Position numbers and translations under genes: made by a program | Part shown: piece by piece, positions 1 to 12,288 of the stretch | How the letters are laid out: every line of letters starts with the position of its first letter | Numbering within the stretch: the stretch's first letter is position 1 | The notes under the pieces: generated by a model | What the model was told of the DNA's origin: nothing | The model's input: only the letters and a program-made list of their open reading frames with translations | Database searches by the model: none | Assembly (NCBI GenBank): GCA_002270565.1 | Contig: NQMI01000038.1 | Location: forward strand, 227,332 to 291,331 | DNA from: Stenocarpella maydis | Taxonomy: Eukaryota; Ascomycota; Sordariomycetes; Diaporthales; Diaporthaceae | Direction of reading: 5' to 3' | DNA: 64,000 nucleotides

Positions 1-937
1 TGGTTGGGCTACCCAATATGAGACCTTTCTTTTTGTTGGCGGGATGGTGGGTTTCTCCTCAAAGTCACACAGTGGCGCGCGTGTGTGTTGGCTCTAGGCC
101 CCAAGACTGAACACGATAAGAGAAGATGGACGACGGGTCAACGTGCGCATAGGGTATCACAGGGCATCACCGTTGACATTGACTTATCCGGGCACAGTAT
201 GTCACAAGTCACAGTACTAGGTACCGGGTGGAAGGGGGTATGGCCGCGCCAGCGAGGAATTCATTCCCATGGGCTTATTATTAGGTGCGTCGTGGGGGTA
301 AAATCGTGTGTAACAAGACACCAGCATCATCCTGTTAGGCATACGTGCCAATGCGGGATGTGCTGCGGCGGTCGGCGATGGACGTACGTATATTTCCGCA
401 CGCTGGGCACAGCCGACCCACCAAAGCTGTGGACACAGGCGTTTGCTGTGCTTTGCTGTGGGGTCTGAGGCCTGAGGTCTGAGGTAGGCCCTGTGTCTAT
501 TGTTTGATGGCAGCAATACTACTTGGAGTCCGCCCAAACGCTTGCTCATTGCTCCCACAGGATCTCATCAAGTTTCCTATCTGAAGTACGCAGGCTCCGC
601 ACCAGGCTCACTTCTACCATCTGACTAACCATGGCGAGCTAGCTGAAACAGGCGCACGCTCACCGCTCCAGAAAGATGCGACAGGTTGGATGTTATTCGA
701 CAAGAAGTCTTGGTCGAATGTAATAAGGGGAAACATCAATAAACGCCGCTGGGTCGGCACCATCAAAGTCAACCAAGTCTATATCAAAACCATCCTATGC
801 GTATATTTGGTCTTGTGTCGTGGACTATATCTCCAGCTTCTGTTTCCCAGTGTTGCGACCTGTTGTGTCTCTCGGCCGAATGGTCCTCTGGCTCGGTATG
901 CTCAGCCGGGAGAGGTTGGCTTTTTTGCGGGGGAACG
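1..937. other. Left edge, no recognisable gene
   Basis: I see no coding region here that resembles a known family. The reading frames are short and overlap on both strands without a codon pattern or plausible introns. The stretch ends in a short G-rich run just before the palindrome described next. It may be intergenic DNA or an old degraded repeat. Confidence 0.4.
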
Positions 938-1120
938 GCTCAACGGGAGTCACTAAGGGCTCGGCAGGAGTCAGCGAATCGGGCTTAGCGCCGCGCACGG
1001 GCCCTGACTCCCGTTCAACTCCCCGCTGNCAGCGGGGAGTTGAACGGGAGTCAGGGCCCGTGCGCGGCGCTAAGCCCGATTCGCTGACTCCTGCCGAGGT
1101 CTTAGTGACTCCCGTTGAGC
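938..1120. repeat. 91-bp-arm palindrome centred on a single N
   Basis: Bases 938-1028 are the reverse complement of 1030-1120, with about two mismatches near the outer third of the arms. The only base between the arms is the N at 1029. Each arm also contains two opposed copies of an AACGGGAGTC-like core, so the arms are partly self-complementary. It could be a hairpin-type miniature element or a back-to-back joining of one contig end with its own reverse complement. The placement of the N favours an assembly origin. Confidence 0.8.
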
Positions 1121-1465
1121 TGTAAGCCCTGCCGGGCTATCCTCTCCTGTGCACGACTCATGAACTCGTGGGGGGCTCCGGGGTCTCTTTCTGTCGAGGA
1201 GCTGCACAAAGCGGAGAAGGAAGCTTACGAGGATATCAAATCCGGCTGCTACGTCAGATTCGACATACACATATTAATAGCCTGCGGTCGAATGCCCGAG
1301 TCGTGAGACTTTAACCCTCCGCCTCGCTCTCGGCAATGAAATGCACGTGGGAATCTTCAATGAGGAGATCACACATTTGGGCAGAGCATCAATATCTGAA
1401 TGCAAGCGTTTGCTTTCGTCACCATTACTATAGGCAGGAAGTAAACCAATCTGAAAACGAAGTTC

Positions 1466-3539
1466 CTACGCCTCGCGCTTCGCGAATACCAACCTCAGCT
1501 TTCCAGGGTTCGCTGTGAGTTGATCTTTCAGATCTTGTTCCATTGCCTCTCCATTCCCTTCACCAGGCGCGAAATCGATATCATATTTGGTGAGAATAGC
1601 GGCTGCAACTAGCCTCATCTGGGCCATCGCCAGGTTCTTGCCGACGCATAATGTGAAACCTAGAGTTGAGGGGGAGAAATAGTTATTAAGACATTCCGGA
1701 GTTTTCCTTATCTACGCAATGCTGAAACGAGATGACTTACCCATTCCAGAGTGAGAAAAAGGCTCGAGGTGCTTTGACCGTCTCCGGCTTGCTGTACCAT
1801 CTCTCTGGAACAAAATCATGAGGTTTTTCAAATGCTCTCTCTACTTTATATGGATGGAATCAGTAAAAATGCTTAAAATGGTTACCGGGTCGTCCGAGAT
1901 CCCGGGAAGGGGAAGGAGACTCACAGCGTCCGATAGAATAGCGCGGTGCACAGATCTTGATACCTTTAGGAATGAAAACTGAGTGGAACATGAGGCCTTC
2001 TGGAGGTGTATTTCTCGAAAATGCAGTAGGAATCGCAGGAAGCAGACGTAGGGCTTCATTGATTGTACCTGTGAGATGGGGCAAAGCCGGTAAGGCTCGC
2101 ACGTCTTCGTGATCAACTGCCTTTAGCTCCTCCCGAATCCTGAAGGCATGCTCAGGGTAAATGGCTAGGAAATAAAGGAGGAATATGATTCTGGGTACTG
2201 TGCTGTCACTACAGGCCGTTAGCGGTGCAAAGCCCTACCGGCTGACCAAGATATTTCATGGGTACGAACCTCGCTGCTACTAGCAAGTTTGCGCGGTCCC
2301 CACTGAGCAACCACTGGCTGACTTTTCCTGCTCCGCTTCTTTTGTACTCCTCGACAATTTTGATACAATATATGCCTGAGTAGATTCAGATTTCGTAGTT
2401 GAGGACTGCATCCTGTTAGCCACAACCGAGCCGTGTGAGTTCTCGTAACAGCGTCCTCACGCAACTTACTTTTATACATGTGTTTATCAAATTGTCGGAG
2501 AACTTGAGCATATTGAACCAATGCCTGACCTTCCACAGGCCAGGAATGAATGTAAAGCCAAGCCTCACAATCCAAATGGCGGGTGTGAACGGGCCCAGCA
2601 GGCCTGGCGGAACGCATATAGCGGAATCCGTCTATCGGTTTACGGTCCCTCATCAGACCGAAGTCCAATCCGAAACCAAACGCTCCCATAGAATCAAAGG
2701 CGAAGAATTAAATCAGATTATTGACGAGTAGCGCTTCTCTACCACTCTGGCGGATGATATCCTCGAGTGCTCGAACCTTGAAGAGGATGCTTTCGTAGTA
2801 TTGAGCCACAGCTACACCAGACCGATAGTGAGTGATATATAAGCTTTATTGGGGAGCCAGTATTGATATGAGTGTCAATAATGATGGTTTATCCTCGCAG
2901 CTGGCAATCATGATTTTCTCCCAGAGCTTGCGTCGATCCCTGTGCATGCCTTGGTCCCTCGATTCTTGGGTGGAGAAGGTCATACCAGTCTGATCTAGTA
3001 TTTCGGCTTCTTGGACCATCCAAGGCCTTGAAGGCAGAAGGATGAAAGAGGGTGAGCTCGTTAGGACCTTGGATAAGTTAGCCTTTGCAACCTGAACTTG
3101 CGATTTCCCAAAGGACACTGATCATCGTACCTGTCCTCACAATACTGCCATATTTCTTGTGCCAGTCTTCCAGCACGTGATGACCTTGTGAGCCACGGCA
3201 TCTTCAGACATGCCAGAGTTTAGTTAAGGCTGCCAATCGAGGGCCGGGGAATGCTCGTAGTCGGTGAAAGAACAGCCAATAGATAGACATGCTTCCCAGG
3301 AGGCCGCTCAAATAGGCTGCAGTATCTATCCCGACAACCGGTAGACATTGCTTGATACCACCTGTTTCCCGCTGGTGTTTAAAGAAGAACAGGACTAAAA
3401 TGGCCAGAAAGTGGTTGACCACAATGATTGGTGCTTGAAGATGCCATTCTCCTCGGATGAAAAGGCCAAGTTGCACAAGGATACCCAAGAGCCATAAGGC
3501 AATGGGCTCTGCCAGATGCTGGGGAACGGAGGCTGGCAC
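1466..3539 (-). pseudogene. Cytochrome P450 monooxygenase, disrupted
   Basis: Homology to a fungal microsomal P450 can be followed along the minus strand. Exon 1 (from 3539) encodes two or three hydrophobic N-terminal segments and the proline-rich hinge FPGPRLAALTKLW. Later pieces carry the helix C region (RDRRKLWEK), the helix I remnant (SDSTV, near 2190), the K-helix ExxR in INEALRL (near 2060), PERW, and the heme-ligand loop FTLCVGKNLA with its cysteine. A good 81-nt intron lies at 1660-1740, and the stop is at 1466-1468. The reading frame is broken by an in-frame TGA at 3204-3206 where the family has Trp, a frame change near 2955, a TAA at 2708-2710, and a frame change at the A-run near 1773. 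All key motifs survive, so inactivation is probably recent. The P450 subfamily and substrate are unknown. Confidence 0.8.
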
Positions 3540-4627
3540 ATATTTAACATATTATTGTAGATTACAAGCTGCATTTGTCAATCTGTGGGAAAAAGGGGTA
3601 CTGGTATAGAATGATGATGTGGAAAGCCAAGGCGAGGCCAGTTGACAACGGCGTGGACTCCCAAGGGCTTATAGAACATACGGAGAATTCCAGTGTCAGT
3701 AAACTAGATGGAAGCAAATTGACAACACCCTCATGTTTTATTATCCAGCTCATACCCACAGCCGCTTGCTCGTCGCTGGACAACCCACCTTCCACAGCCG
3801 CTTGCTCGTCGCTGGACAACCCACCTTCCACACCCCCCCCCCCCAAGCCCCCCTTTTAGAGGGTATTTATCTCGTCTAGGGCAAAGCCGAAAGAATATTC
3901 TATTTTTTCCATACTTAGCCGCAGCGCTTGCCCACATGCGCTTTAGCTGGCCAATCCGGAGCCGCACTTAGGCTTCTGGATCTCCCGTTGTGGCCTAGAA
4001 GTTGGAAAGCAGTGAGATTTGAAACCCTACCTCCGATGTACTCCTGGGATTATAAAAGAGAACCTCGTATCTTGGCACTGTGTTCATTGGCGGTGGGGAC
4101 TGCTTGGCACAATTAGGCAATGAAATGTGGTCAGCCCTGCGCCACCTGCGACACCGGCAGAACCAAGGGTATCAATGGCCCTGACTAGGTAGAGTCGCAT
4201 GATCCGAGGTTGTACATTGCACATCACTTTGGTCACCACGAGTAAGCAGAGACCGCAACATGCAGGGCGGGTGCTTGGGAAACTGATCATTGCAACGTTA
4301 TAGGTAAGGCAGAAGTGATGCGCGCAGGTGGAGCCGATACGCCTCTAGCAATCGGAATGCCACCCTGCTGCAGTGTTACATTTGCTCGGGTCAACATCGC
4401 TTGGTGCTGCGTCGAATTGGGGGCCAATGACACCTGCTTATCCACAGACATATATGCATGCAACTAAAGGGTTACACCAAACACCAAACCACACTTGCTC
4501 TTTGTGTGGTATAAAAATATCAACATGACGCTTCACCGTGATCCTTCTGTCCATCAGACATCTAGTTTTCTCCTTGTTTCGGAGGAAACAGACTCTTGAT
4601 TGTTTTCATTTCCCAGTACCCACAATC
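3540..4627. other. Intergenic region between P450 relic and hydrolase
   Basis: This is a divergent intergenic stretch: the P450 relic reads left and the hydrolase reads right. It holds a 36-bp tandem duplication, a run of 13 C around 3832-3844, and nothing that reads as a gene. A TATA-like TATAAAAAT lies at about 4511, roughly 115 bases before the hydrolase start, and is a plausible core promoter. Confidence 0.4.
3756..3827. repeat. Two tandem copies of a 36-bp unit
   Basis: Bases 3756-3791 and 3792-3827 are essentially identical copies, starting CCACAGCCGCTTGCTCG and ending in ACCCACCTT. A poly-C run follows directly. The length is a multiple of three, but no convincing gene frame runs through it. 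Confidence 0.85.
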
Positions 4628-5518
4628 ATGGCCACTTCGACTTCCAACCTGGCCATTGTACTGTGCCACGGGTCGTACCACACCCCCGCTCCTTACACCC
4701 CACTTCTTGATGCCTTCAATTCCAGAGGTATCGATGCCTATTGCCCCCAACTGCCAACCGCTGACCTTTCCAAGTTGGATGTTGGCGACGTCAATAACCC
4801 GGACTTTGACCGAGCGCCGCCTACAGGAGGTTAGCCACAAGGTGAAGCGGATGTCCAAGTTGTCTTGGAGGTCTTGAAGCCACTGGTGGAGCAAGGCAAG
4901 GATGTACTGCTCCTTGCCCATTCTGCTGGCGGCTGGGTCGCTACTGAGGCCGCTCGGCCTGAGCTACAAGCCAAGAACCGAACAGCATCATCAGGGGGCA
5001 TTATCAGTATTTTTTATATGGGCGCTTTTGTTATCCCTGTAGGCGAATCAGTCAACACCTTTTTCCAGCCCAAGGATGGAAACTTTGTTGTACCGCCATT
5101 TATGACATTTCATGTAAGTCTTCAACAATCAGTAAGCCTCTGAGATAGATACATTGCTGACTTCGCTTAGAAACATGGGGCTGCAGGGCGTGGTACTATG
5201 GTTGAGTCCGAGAAGTTCCTGTTCAATGATTTATACGAAGCTACTGCAAAGAAATACGCTGCAGGCCTCACCGCCTCGCCCATCCTGACCAGCAAGCTGT
5301 CAAACGATGCCTATGCGGCCCTCCCATGTGCGTACCTCGTTCTTGAGGGCGACATGACCTTGCCAAAGGAGTACCAGGAAGGAATGGCTACACTTCAGGG
5401 ATCGAAAACAGGAGATTTCACTATCTACAGATGTCCAGCCGGCCATTCTGCTCATCTGAGCTGGACTGAGGGGATTGTTGACACCACTGTTGAATTTGTG
5501 CAGAAGATCCGGGCTTAG
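4628..5518 (+). pseudogene. Alpha/beta hydrolase with one in-frame TAG
   Basis: The start is the ATG at 4628, which opens directly into the first beta strand (LAIVLCHGSYHTP, oxyanion HG). Exon 1 is 4628-5113, the intron is 5114-5170 (GTAAGT...TTAG), and exon 2 is 5171-5518, giving 278 codons, typical for the esterase/salicylate-hydrolase-like alpha/beta fold family. The triad is visible: nucleophile Ser in LLLAHSAGGW, Asp in VLEGDMTLP, His in CPAGHSAHLS. The only lesion is TAG at codon 69 (4832-4834). The frame, splice sites and triad downstream are intact. A CAG-to-TAG change would be a CpA-to-TpA transition, the RIP type, but a Tyr codon is an equally possible ancestor. It may be a young pseudogene, a strain polymorphism or a base error. 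Substrate unknown. Confidence 0.8.
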
Positions 5519-5879
5519 TATAGTTCTGGACACCAGAAATAGAAGTCATCAGTGCGGCATTATATGTTTGAAAACGATGGTATATCTTCTAAGTTCTGAC
5601 TTGGTGGTGTGCTCTCATCTCTAACAAGCTGCTGATGATTGATATAAATTTAAGGGTAGCAGAGAATTAAAGTGTCACCTGAGCATGTAGAAATTTGCAA
5701 TTCTGCTTTGCTAAGCGACTCTCTTGCGCTTGTCATTTGGCTCTGGCTTGCACTTTTCCGTCCAAGGTGTCCAAAATTCACGTAAAAATGTTGCAAAACT
5801 TGTGGGGGAGTATACAGGATGCTCCCCCTCCTAGGTATAAGGGTTACCAAAGGCTTTGATTATTCTTTCAAACTAAATT
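5519..5879. other. 3' flank of hydrolase
   Basis: This is a short transitional stretch between the hydrolase relic and the AT-rich block. Base composition falls steadily towards the block. I see no gene in it. Confidence 0.4.
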
Positions 5880-8640
5880 CTATTCAACTATAGCTATTTG
5901 CTAGCTGAACTATATACTACTTTCCAAGCTTCTAGATCCCTACTACCTAGTAGATCTCTTTCAAGAACTTATTCAGCCCCTATACCTCCTTTTTACTTAA
6001 CTTTAAGTTATGTATTATAAATTAAATTACTCTTAACTTATTAATTTCATTGGAATAGCATTTACAGGTTTCTAAAGTAATAATAATTATATTAATTTAT
6101 ACCTATTAAACTTTAATATAATGCCTACTTTAACTTAAACTTAATTATTATATTAAATATTTATTTTACTGCTATTTATAATCCCTTTATTAGCTTTATT
6201 TGTTTATAAAGATTTACTATAGCTTAATTATACTATAAAAGCAGTTAATTTTAACTTCTTAATACTCTTAATAGGGATCAGCTATATAAACTTAATAAAA
6301 TTAAAGTGCAAGTATTATAGGTCTTAAAGGCTGAATAACTATATAAGTAGTATTAATGGCTCAAAATGCTAAATAACTATTCTTAAGTAGTTACATATTT
6401 CAGATTAAGAAAGCTTATTATAGTTATTTAGCTATATAAATAAAGCATTAATCTTAAAGACTAACATAGTTTACCAGAAAGTAGGATATATCAGTACGTG
6501 GGATAGTTTTATAATATTTACCAACTTCTGCTAATCGTAGCACACCCTGAGGGCTAAATAATTAATAAAGGTTGGCATTAATTAGTACTAATTATACTTG
6601 ATTGATTATTTCTAATTAATTTTACTAATTTAAAACTATTAGCAGGTCTATAGTACTAGTCTAAATAGGCTAAACTTTAATAAAAAAACATACTTTATAC
6701 CAAATAATACTAATTTCGCCCTTAAAATTACAATCCACTATAGATTATTAATATATGTATATTAGCACTAATTAATACTAACTAGGCTAGATTATTATAA
6801 TATAGTTAGAATCTAATCCCTTATACCCTTTTTCTTCTTTCTTATATATTTTATATTATATTTAATTTTACTATAGTTACTATAGTATCTTTTACTTAAT
6901 TTATTATAAACCGGCTTCTTAATATTACTACTAATTTTACTAATAAGCTACTTCTCCTTTTCCTTTTCTTAAAATTATTACCTAAGATTCCTTAAAAATA
7001 AGTACTCCTTTAAGCTATATTTAGATCTTTTTAGCCTTTTAATATTTAATAAGTACTATATTAGCCTTCTTAAGAGTATAAACTTAATTCTTTAAAAGAA
7101 TAAGCTCATTTACTCTTATTTATATACTCTTTATTATTTAGTTGATAGCCTTTAAAATTAATATAAAGGAGCTACCTTAATAGTTTGTTAAATATTAAAG
7201 GGTATTTAAGACTTATATTATTAGGAACAGATAGGGACAATCAATACTAGAGTTTTTAAGTAGATATTAAGCTTAAAAAGAAAAGAATTTAAGTTCTAGG
7301 GTATAATTCCAGCTCCTTTAAATATAGCCTTTATATTATCCTTTATAAAAGTTTTATTATAAGCTACCTTAAATATAATAAAGAACTTAAACTTAATAAT
7401 ATAGTAAATAAAAGCTTAAACAAAATTACTAATTTCCTTATTATATATAGACCTAAGAGGTAAATATAATATAATAATTAATGATCAGATTAAAAAAAAG
7501 TTTTTAATAATATATAAATAATAAAAATCTTATTTTATTTATAATATTAGTTAAATTTAGCTAATATATAGATCTTACAGCTATTTCTAATTAATATTTA
7601 ATAATTTATGTCTCTTTTAAGTTTTATATGTCTATTAAAATACTAAATTTCTTTTAAGCTAGCTTTATTATCTATTTATATACTTAAAGTAGGATGGATA
7701 ACTTAAGAGTTAGAAAACTCTAAATCTATAGTTTAGCTTAAAAGATAATAAGTAGCCTAAATAATAATAAATGATAGGATATATTAGCCTATTATACCAA
7801 TATATTTATTATTTCTTATTAATTTTTTTGTTACTAAACTAAATAAATCTCGGCTTTTTAAGCCTATTAGTATATATAATTATTATTAATACAGTAATTA
7901 TATTTATTATAAAGTTAATCTTATTAAAGTTATCAAGATTCTTATTAATAATCTTATATTTAACTATTATAATAGAAAAGCCTAAATTAGTTCCTAATAA
8001 CCTCTAGATCTTTATAAAGACCCTTTTCATGATTACAGGGATAATTTCATTTTATCTTTAGGCTAGGTTATATATCTATAAAGTATTAAGTTTAGTGCTT
8101 ACGTATAGGCTTAGTATTATATAATGCTAATAAGAGGTTAGTTATGTCTTTTATATTAGAAAGTTATAGGAGAAATCCTTAAATATTTTAATTAATAATA
8201 TATCTAATAAGTATTTACTTTTTCATTTAATTAAATTTGGAACTACTAATATATAATTTCTTATAAATTTATTATTAATTTATTTTATATTATAGTATTA
8301 TATATAGGATATTAAAAATCTAAATAACATTATATATTATTATAAGTTTTATATTAATTATTTTGGATTTCTAAATAGCTCAAATTACTAAAAGTATTCT
8401 TTCTTATTAAAATATAAGATATATATTATTATTACAGAATACTATCTAAATAGGTAGGTTAGCATAAGAATAATATGAAAATTAAAGATATAATTAGCAC
8501 TAAAAAAGAACTATCCTACTAAAACCTTAATACTTATAGGCCTACCTGCACCTATCTTAATACCTCTAAATTAGCAAAACCAATTAGAAATAAGCAATTA
8601 AGTGCATTTAGCACTAATTAGTGCTAACTTTTATTAGTTA
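5880..8640. repeat. AT-rich, RIP-like block 1
   Basis: The block is almost entirely A, T and short TTA/TAA/CTA words with very few CpG dinucleotides. It has stop codons in every frame every few codons, and sharp edges against balanced DNA. This is the signature of repeat-induced point mutation of transposon copies in ascomycetes. Fragments of a TAGCACTAATTAGTGCTA-like near-palindrome recur around 6570, 6765 and 8610 and may be old element ends. No coding element can be reconstructed by eye. Confidence 0.75.
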
Positions 8641-9559
8641 TTGAGCCCTAGGTGGGTGCTAGGGTTAGCAGAAGTTAGTGAATATTGCAAAATTAATCTA
8701 CTTACTAATACAGTCCACTTACTGGTAAACCACGTTGTACTTTTGCACGACATCCATCTAGTTAGTTTTTATGCAGGCTGCTTACACATAGGGCGTGTGA
8801 AGTGCAGCCCTACTTTGAGTGGTATTTAATTTAGACGAATGGCGGTAGGTGTTGCTTGGCTGTGTTTAAGGGCGCAGAGTCCCAGTCTGAAACCCTCCCC
8901 CAAAAGGCGGGAGTGCCGATACTGGAAGATTTCCGATTTTATATCGGATCATATTGTGGGAAGACGCAATTTGACATTTGACCACGTTGAAGAAAGTCTT
9001 GGTTTGACTACCTAGTATATCGGACGATTAAGCAAGCATTTTCAAATTTGTTGCCAGAGCCTGGTTAGGAACCGCCATTCCCCCAATTGATACAGCAGCA
9101 TAAATTTGTGTCTGTTGATGTCGGCAGGTTTCCGTGGTACTTTCCAAGTTTGAACTCCCTTGATTAGTCGCTAGGCAGAGTTTAGTAGGCCTCCTGCATA
9201 TGCCGATATCAGCGAGTCCGTTCCATGGTTTCCCTTTGGCATACAGGCTTCTTGGAGTCATTGGAAATCCTCTCAGACCCATTATAAGAGCGGTTTCGGT
9301 CTTGAATTACACAAAATATTCTCTCCGAATAGTATTTTCTGCATGATATGCGTTCATTCAGCCTTTGACCGACTTGAACAACGTTCGGAACCACTAGCAT
9401 TTGGATTCGATGGCGAGGCTCTTCTAGTTGTAGCCGTGGCTACGTACACTTTAACAAATCCTACACGCCACGCCCTTGTCGTTATTTCCAGTAGGGATCA
9501 TGTCGTTATGGCTCGGACTGCAACTTCTCTCATGATCAAGCCGTGGCTGGTGCAGGAAC
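8641..9559. other. No gene recognised upstream of helicase relic
   Basis: Composition returns to about half GC. I found no credible frame. The family to which the downstream helicase belongs often starts with a CCCH zinc finger, and I looked for one here without finding it. The true 5' end of that gene could lie in this stretch in a degraded form. Confidence 0.35.
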
Positions 9560-10956
9560 CTTGTTATTGGGTAATCGTAGCGACTTCACAAACGAGGGCT
9601 ACAATGACTGGAAGTGTTTGATCTGAGCAAGCCCGTTCAGGCGTCTATCGGCCAACCCTTCGGTCCTGACAGAAGTTTGGACGGGCGCCTTGAACACCCT
9701 CGATGGCAACAACAAAGACTATCACCAGAGGGTCATCAAGGACCTAGTTGATGATTACTTCACCGGACACTCCAGATGAAGTCACCCCACTCAGAGAGAC
9801 AGAAATGGACTTGATAACATGTCCCTGCGGACGATCACCCACGACGCCATCCTACATTGCCTCTCCATTGACACGCACGTCGGGACCCTGTACAGTATGA
9901 TCAGTGGAACTAATGGCGGAAGGGCAGTCGACTTCTTCCTGGGCTCATCTCAAGCCATGCTGACAGCACTCGAAAACCAACTGGAGCTTGCGGATATCGA
10001 GAAATACTACCGGAATTCAAATCTCATGGCAGACACATTGCATCAACTTTTGATGCGTGAGAAGCGAGTATCTTCCAACGAACAGCTCCCGAAACTCCTC
10101 GATCAGCTGGACCTTCTTTACAGCACCCTGGGAGGAGTTACAGACACACCAGTGCTCGTCAACCTTTCTCACAAGGATCGAGTGAAAGTGCTTCGACGGA
10201 TTGTAAGTCTTACCACTGGACCCTTGGAGCACTATGAAAAAGACACTAAGCAGTTGCTCCCTTTGATCTCCTTTGATATGAGACCAACGGCATCGTTGCC
10301 TTTCCCGATGGATATGCCTATCCCGGGGCACAGACACGACAAAGATCATGCAGATATTGCCCTCATCTCCATTGTCCCTACGGCCAGTTAATTAGTGAGC
10401 GAGCAAGTGGAGTATCTCCCTTCAACGGATTACCGACAGCCTCATTTCCTCACAGACCCTGTCCAGCGACACGTTGATACACATTTTCGGCTTCTTCGCC
10501 ACGACATCTTCGGTTCACTAAGACAAGCTGTCCATCCTCTACTCAATCGATCCCCAAAGGCCTGCGCAGGTCTCTCTACTCGTCCCACCAGAGATATCAA
10601 TTCACACTTCTACCCTGGTGCGTATATCTCTCATCTTTCCGTTCACGAAAAACGTGGATTTGAGGTCTGTTTAGCTTTCCATCTTACCAAGCAAATACGT
10701 GGCAAAACAGCAGAGGAGCGTCGACACTGGTGGACAACTTTGAAGCGACCAGATCCTGGGAATCTGACATGCCTTGTGTATCCCAATAAAAGCAAAGCCA
10801 TGTCTTTGCTTCTAGTTGTTGTCGACAAGAACCCAGAGTAAAATAGACCTTGGGGCTGCTGGCTCAATTGTCAGCCCTAGTATCTACATTCTATTGCCAG
10901 CCCGAAGCAATCGTCAACTCGCTAATCGTCAACTCGTACACCCAGCGGCCCAGGGA
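9560..10956 (+). pseudogene. ZNFX1/NFX1-type SF1 helicase, 5' part of a broken gene
   Basis: One frame carries the N-terminal region of the fungal ZNFX1-like helicase family. It shows VWTGALNTLDGN (near 9680), then DAILHCLSIDTHVGTLYS (near 9846), then the linker to PSTDYRQPHFLTDPVQRH and FRLLRHDIFGSLR (10410-10540), which precede the helicase core in this family. The frame is interrupted by TGA at 9624-9626 and 9777-9779 (the second may lie in a lost intron) and TAA at 10389-10391, then shifts near 10835, where DLGAAGSIVS continues in another frame. The sequence stops at the inserted element at 10957 and resumes at 15824. In animals and worms the intact family binds RNA and acts in antiviral or small-RNA responses. 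Its fungal role is not something this sequence can show. Confidence 0.75.
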
Positions 10957-11034
10957 TCAGCGGAGCGGGATGTGTATCTCGCATACTTCGCGTGCGAGAT
11001 ATGCTGGCCCACTCTGCTTGCGGCATAGCGTTCT
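10957..11034 (+). repeat. Left inverted repeat of the insertion
   Basis: This pairs with 15759-15823 in reverse orientation. The shared parts are the outer TCAGCGGAGCGGGA, the TGTATC..GCGAGATATGC hairpin region and the inner GCATAGCGTTCT. The two arms differ by small substitutions and an indel of about 13 bases. Confidence 0.75.
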
Positions 11035-11656
11035 GCTTATCCCCGTGCCTCAGAGCGTTCTCGCCCGCGGAAAGGGCAACCATAAGCGGAGCTTTCTCTC
11101 TGCCTTATGAACGCCGGATTACGTAACCTGGGAATAATACCAAGTAGTATAGCCGGTAGAAGGCGAGATAATGAATGCTAATAGTGTTAAGCCTCTGAGC
11201 GCCCGTGACCTAAAGGTTGCGAGTATGAGTAATGTATAAAGTGAAAAACTAATCCCCTAGCCGGCTTCTTTTTTGAGCCGGAGGGATCCGCGTATGCTGA
11301 ATGTGCGTGGTTGGCGCATAAGGACTTTTTTCTTGATGAGGTGCTTTATTGGCGAGGGCTTCATTAGCAAGGGCTTCGTTGGCAAGGGCACAACTCTATC
11401 TCTGCTGCGCCTTATGACCGGCTCAAGTATACCATTTACCCGCAGGTGGTGGTCTTTGGTAAGCGGACTCTATTACTGCGCAGACTTATGAGCGTAGAGT
11501 TGATATCCTGGGCTGTGTTCCTCTTATTGGTTGGTGGGTAGGTGTTTTGGTACTGGAAGAAAGAAATAGTTAGCAGGAAACACTCAGAAATCAAGCTAAA
11601 TACTCATTAAAAAAGAATAGCAAGTAAGAATAATAGTGGTATATGCTGGTTAGAGG

Positions 11657-12049
11657 AAAGTATGAATTATTATTTATTAACTGGATGTCTGCTGCTTTAA
11701 AACCCCTAATCTGTAGAATTAGTTGTCCTAGGGGGTTGGCTGCTCTTTATTATTGATGTCATTATAGTAGATGCAGATCTCCAGGTGAGTGCTGCTTCGT
11801 AGCCGAGGGTGGCAGCAAATACTACAGGTTGAATACTCAAACCAGTCGCCATTATTATCACCACCTGGAACACCTACAGCAGCTTGCTGCTAGCTGAGGA
11901 AGGCCTGGGTTGGTTGTATAGGGTCTGGGATCTCACCGTAGCAACGCTAGTGCCGGTGCTCACGCTGCTCAGCAAGATAACGATCATAAGCATGCTGCTC
12001 AGCATCAGTATATCCTTTAACACATCCATAATAGTGGAATAGCTTAGAG
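11657..12049 (+). repeat. 393-bp direct repeat, copy 1
   Basis: This is nearly identical to 14019-14411; one G/A difference was seen near 11690/14050. Copy 1 ends four bases before the N gap at 12054-12057, so its end coincides with a contig break. On the minus strand the repeat has a frame resembling DAEQHAYDRYLAEQREHRH, possibly part of a decayed transposon gene. Confidence 0.85.
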
Positions 12050-12053
12050 CTGT

Positions 12054-12057
12054 NNNN
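12054..12057. other. Assembly gap (4 N)
   Basis: Four Ns lie directly after direct-repeat copy 1. The true distance and order across this gap are uncertain. This matters for whether the neighbouring metallo-hydrolase gene is really inside the insertion. Confidence 0.95.
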
Positions 12058-12288
12058 AACCCCCAAGCCAGTTTGTAGCTTATTCCGCGCCGCCCCTTTC
12101 AGAAACGCGTCTTTACAAGTACGCACGCGCAGCGCCTAGGCGCCGCCGTGGGAGCATTATCCTCAAGTACACAGACGAAGCTCTTGAACGAAGAAGCTTG
12201 AGTCTCAGATGATGGACTGAGCTGAGCAAACGCGCGGCTAGGCAGCGTCTCTTACCATGCTACTATTGGCGTGGGTGGATGAGCCGAG

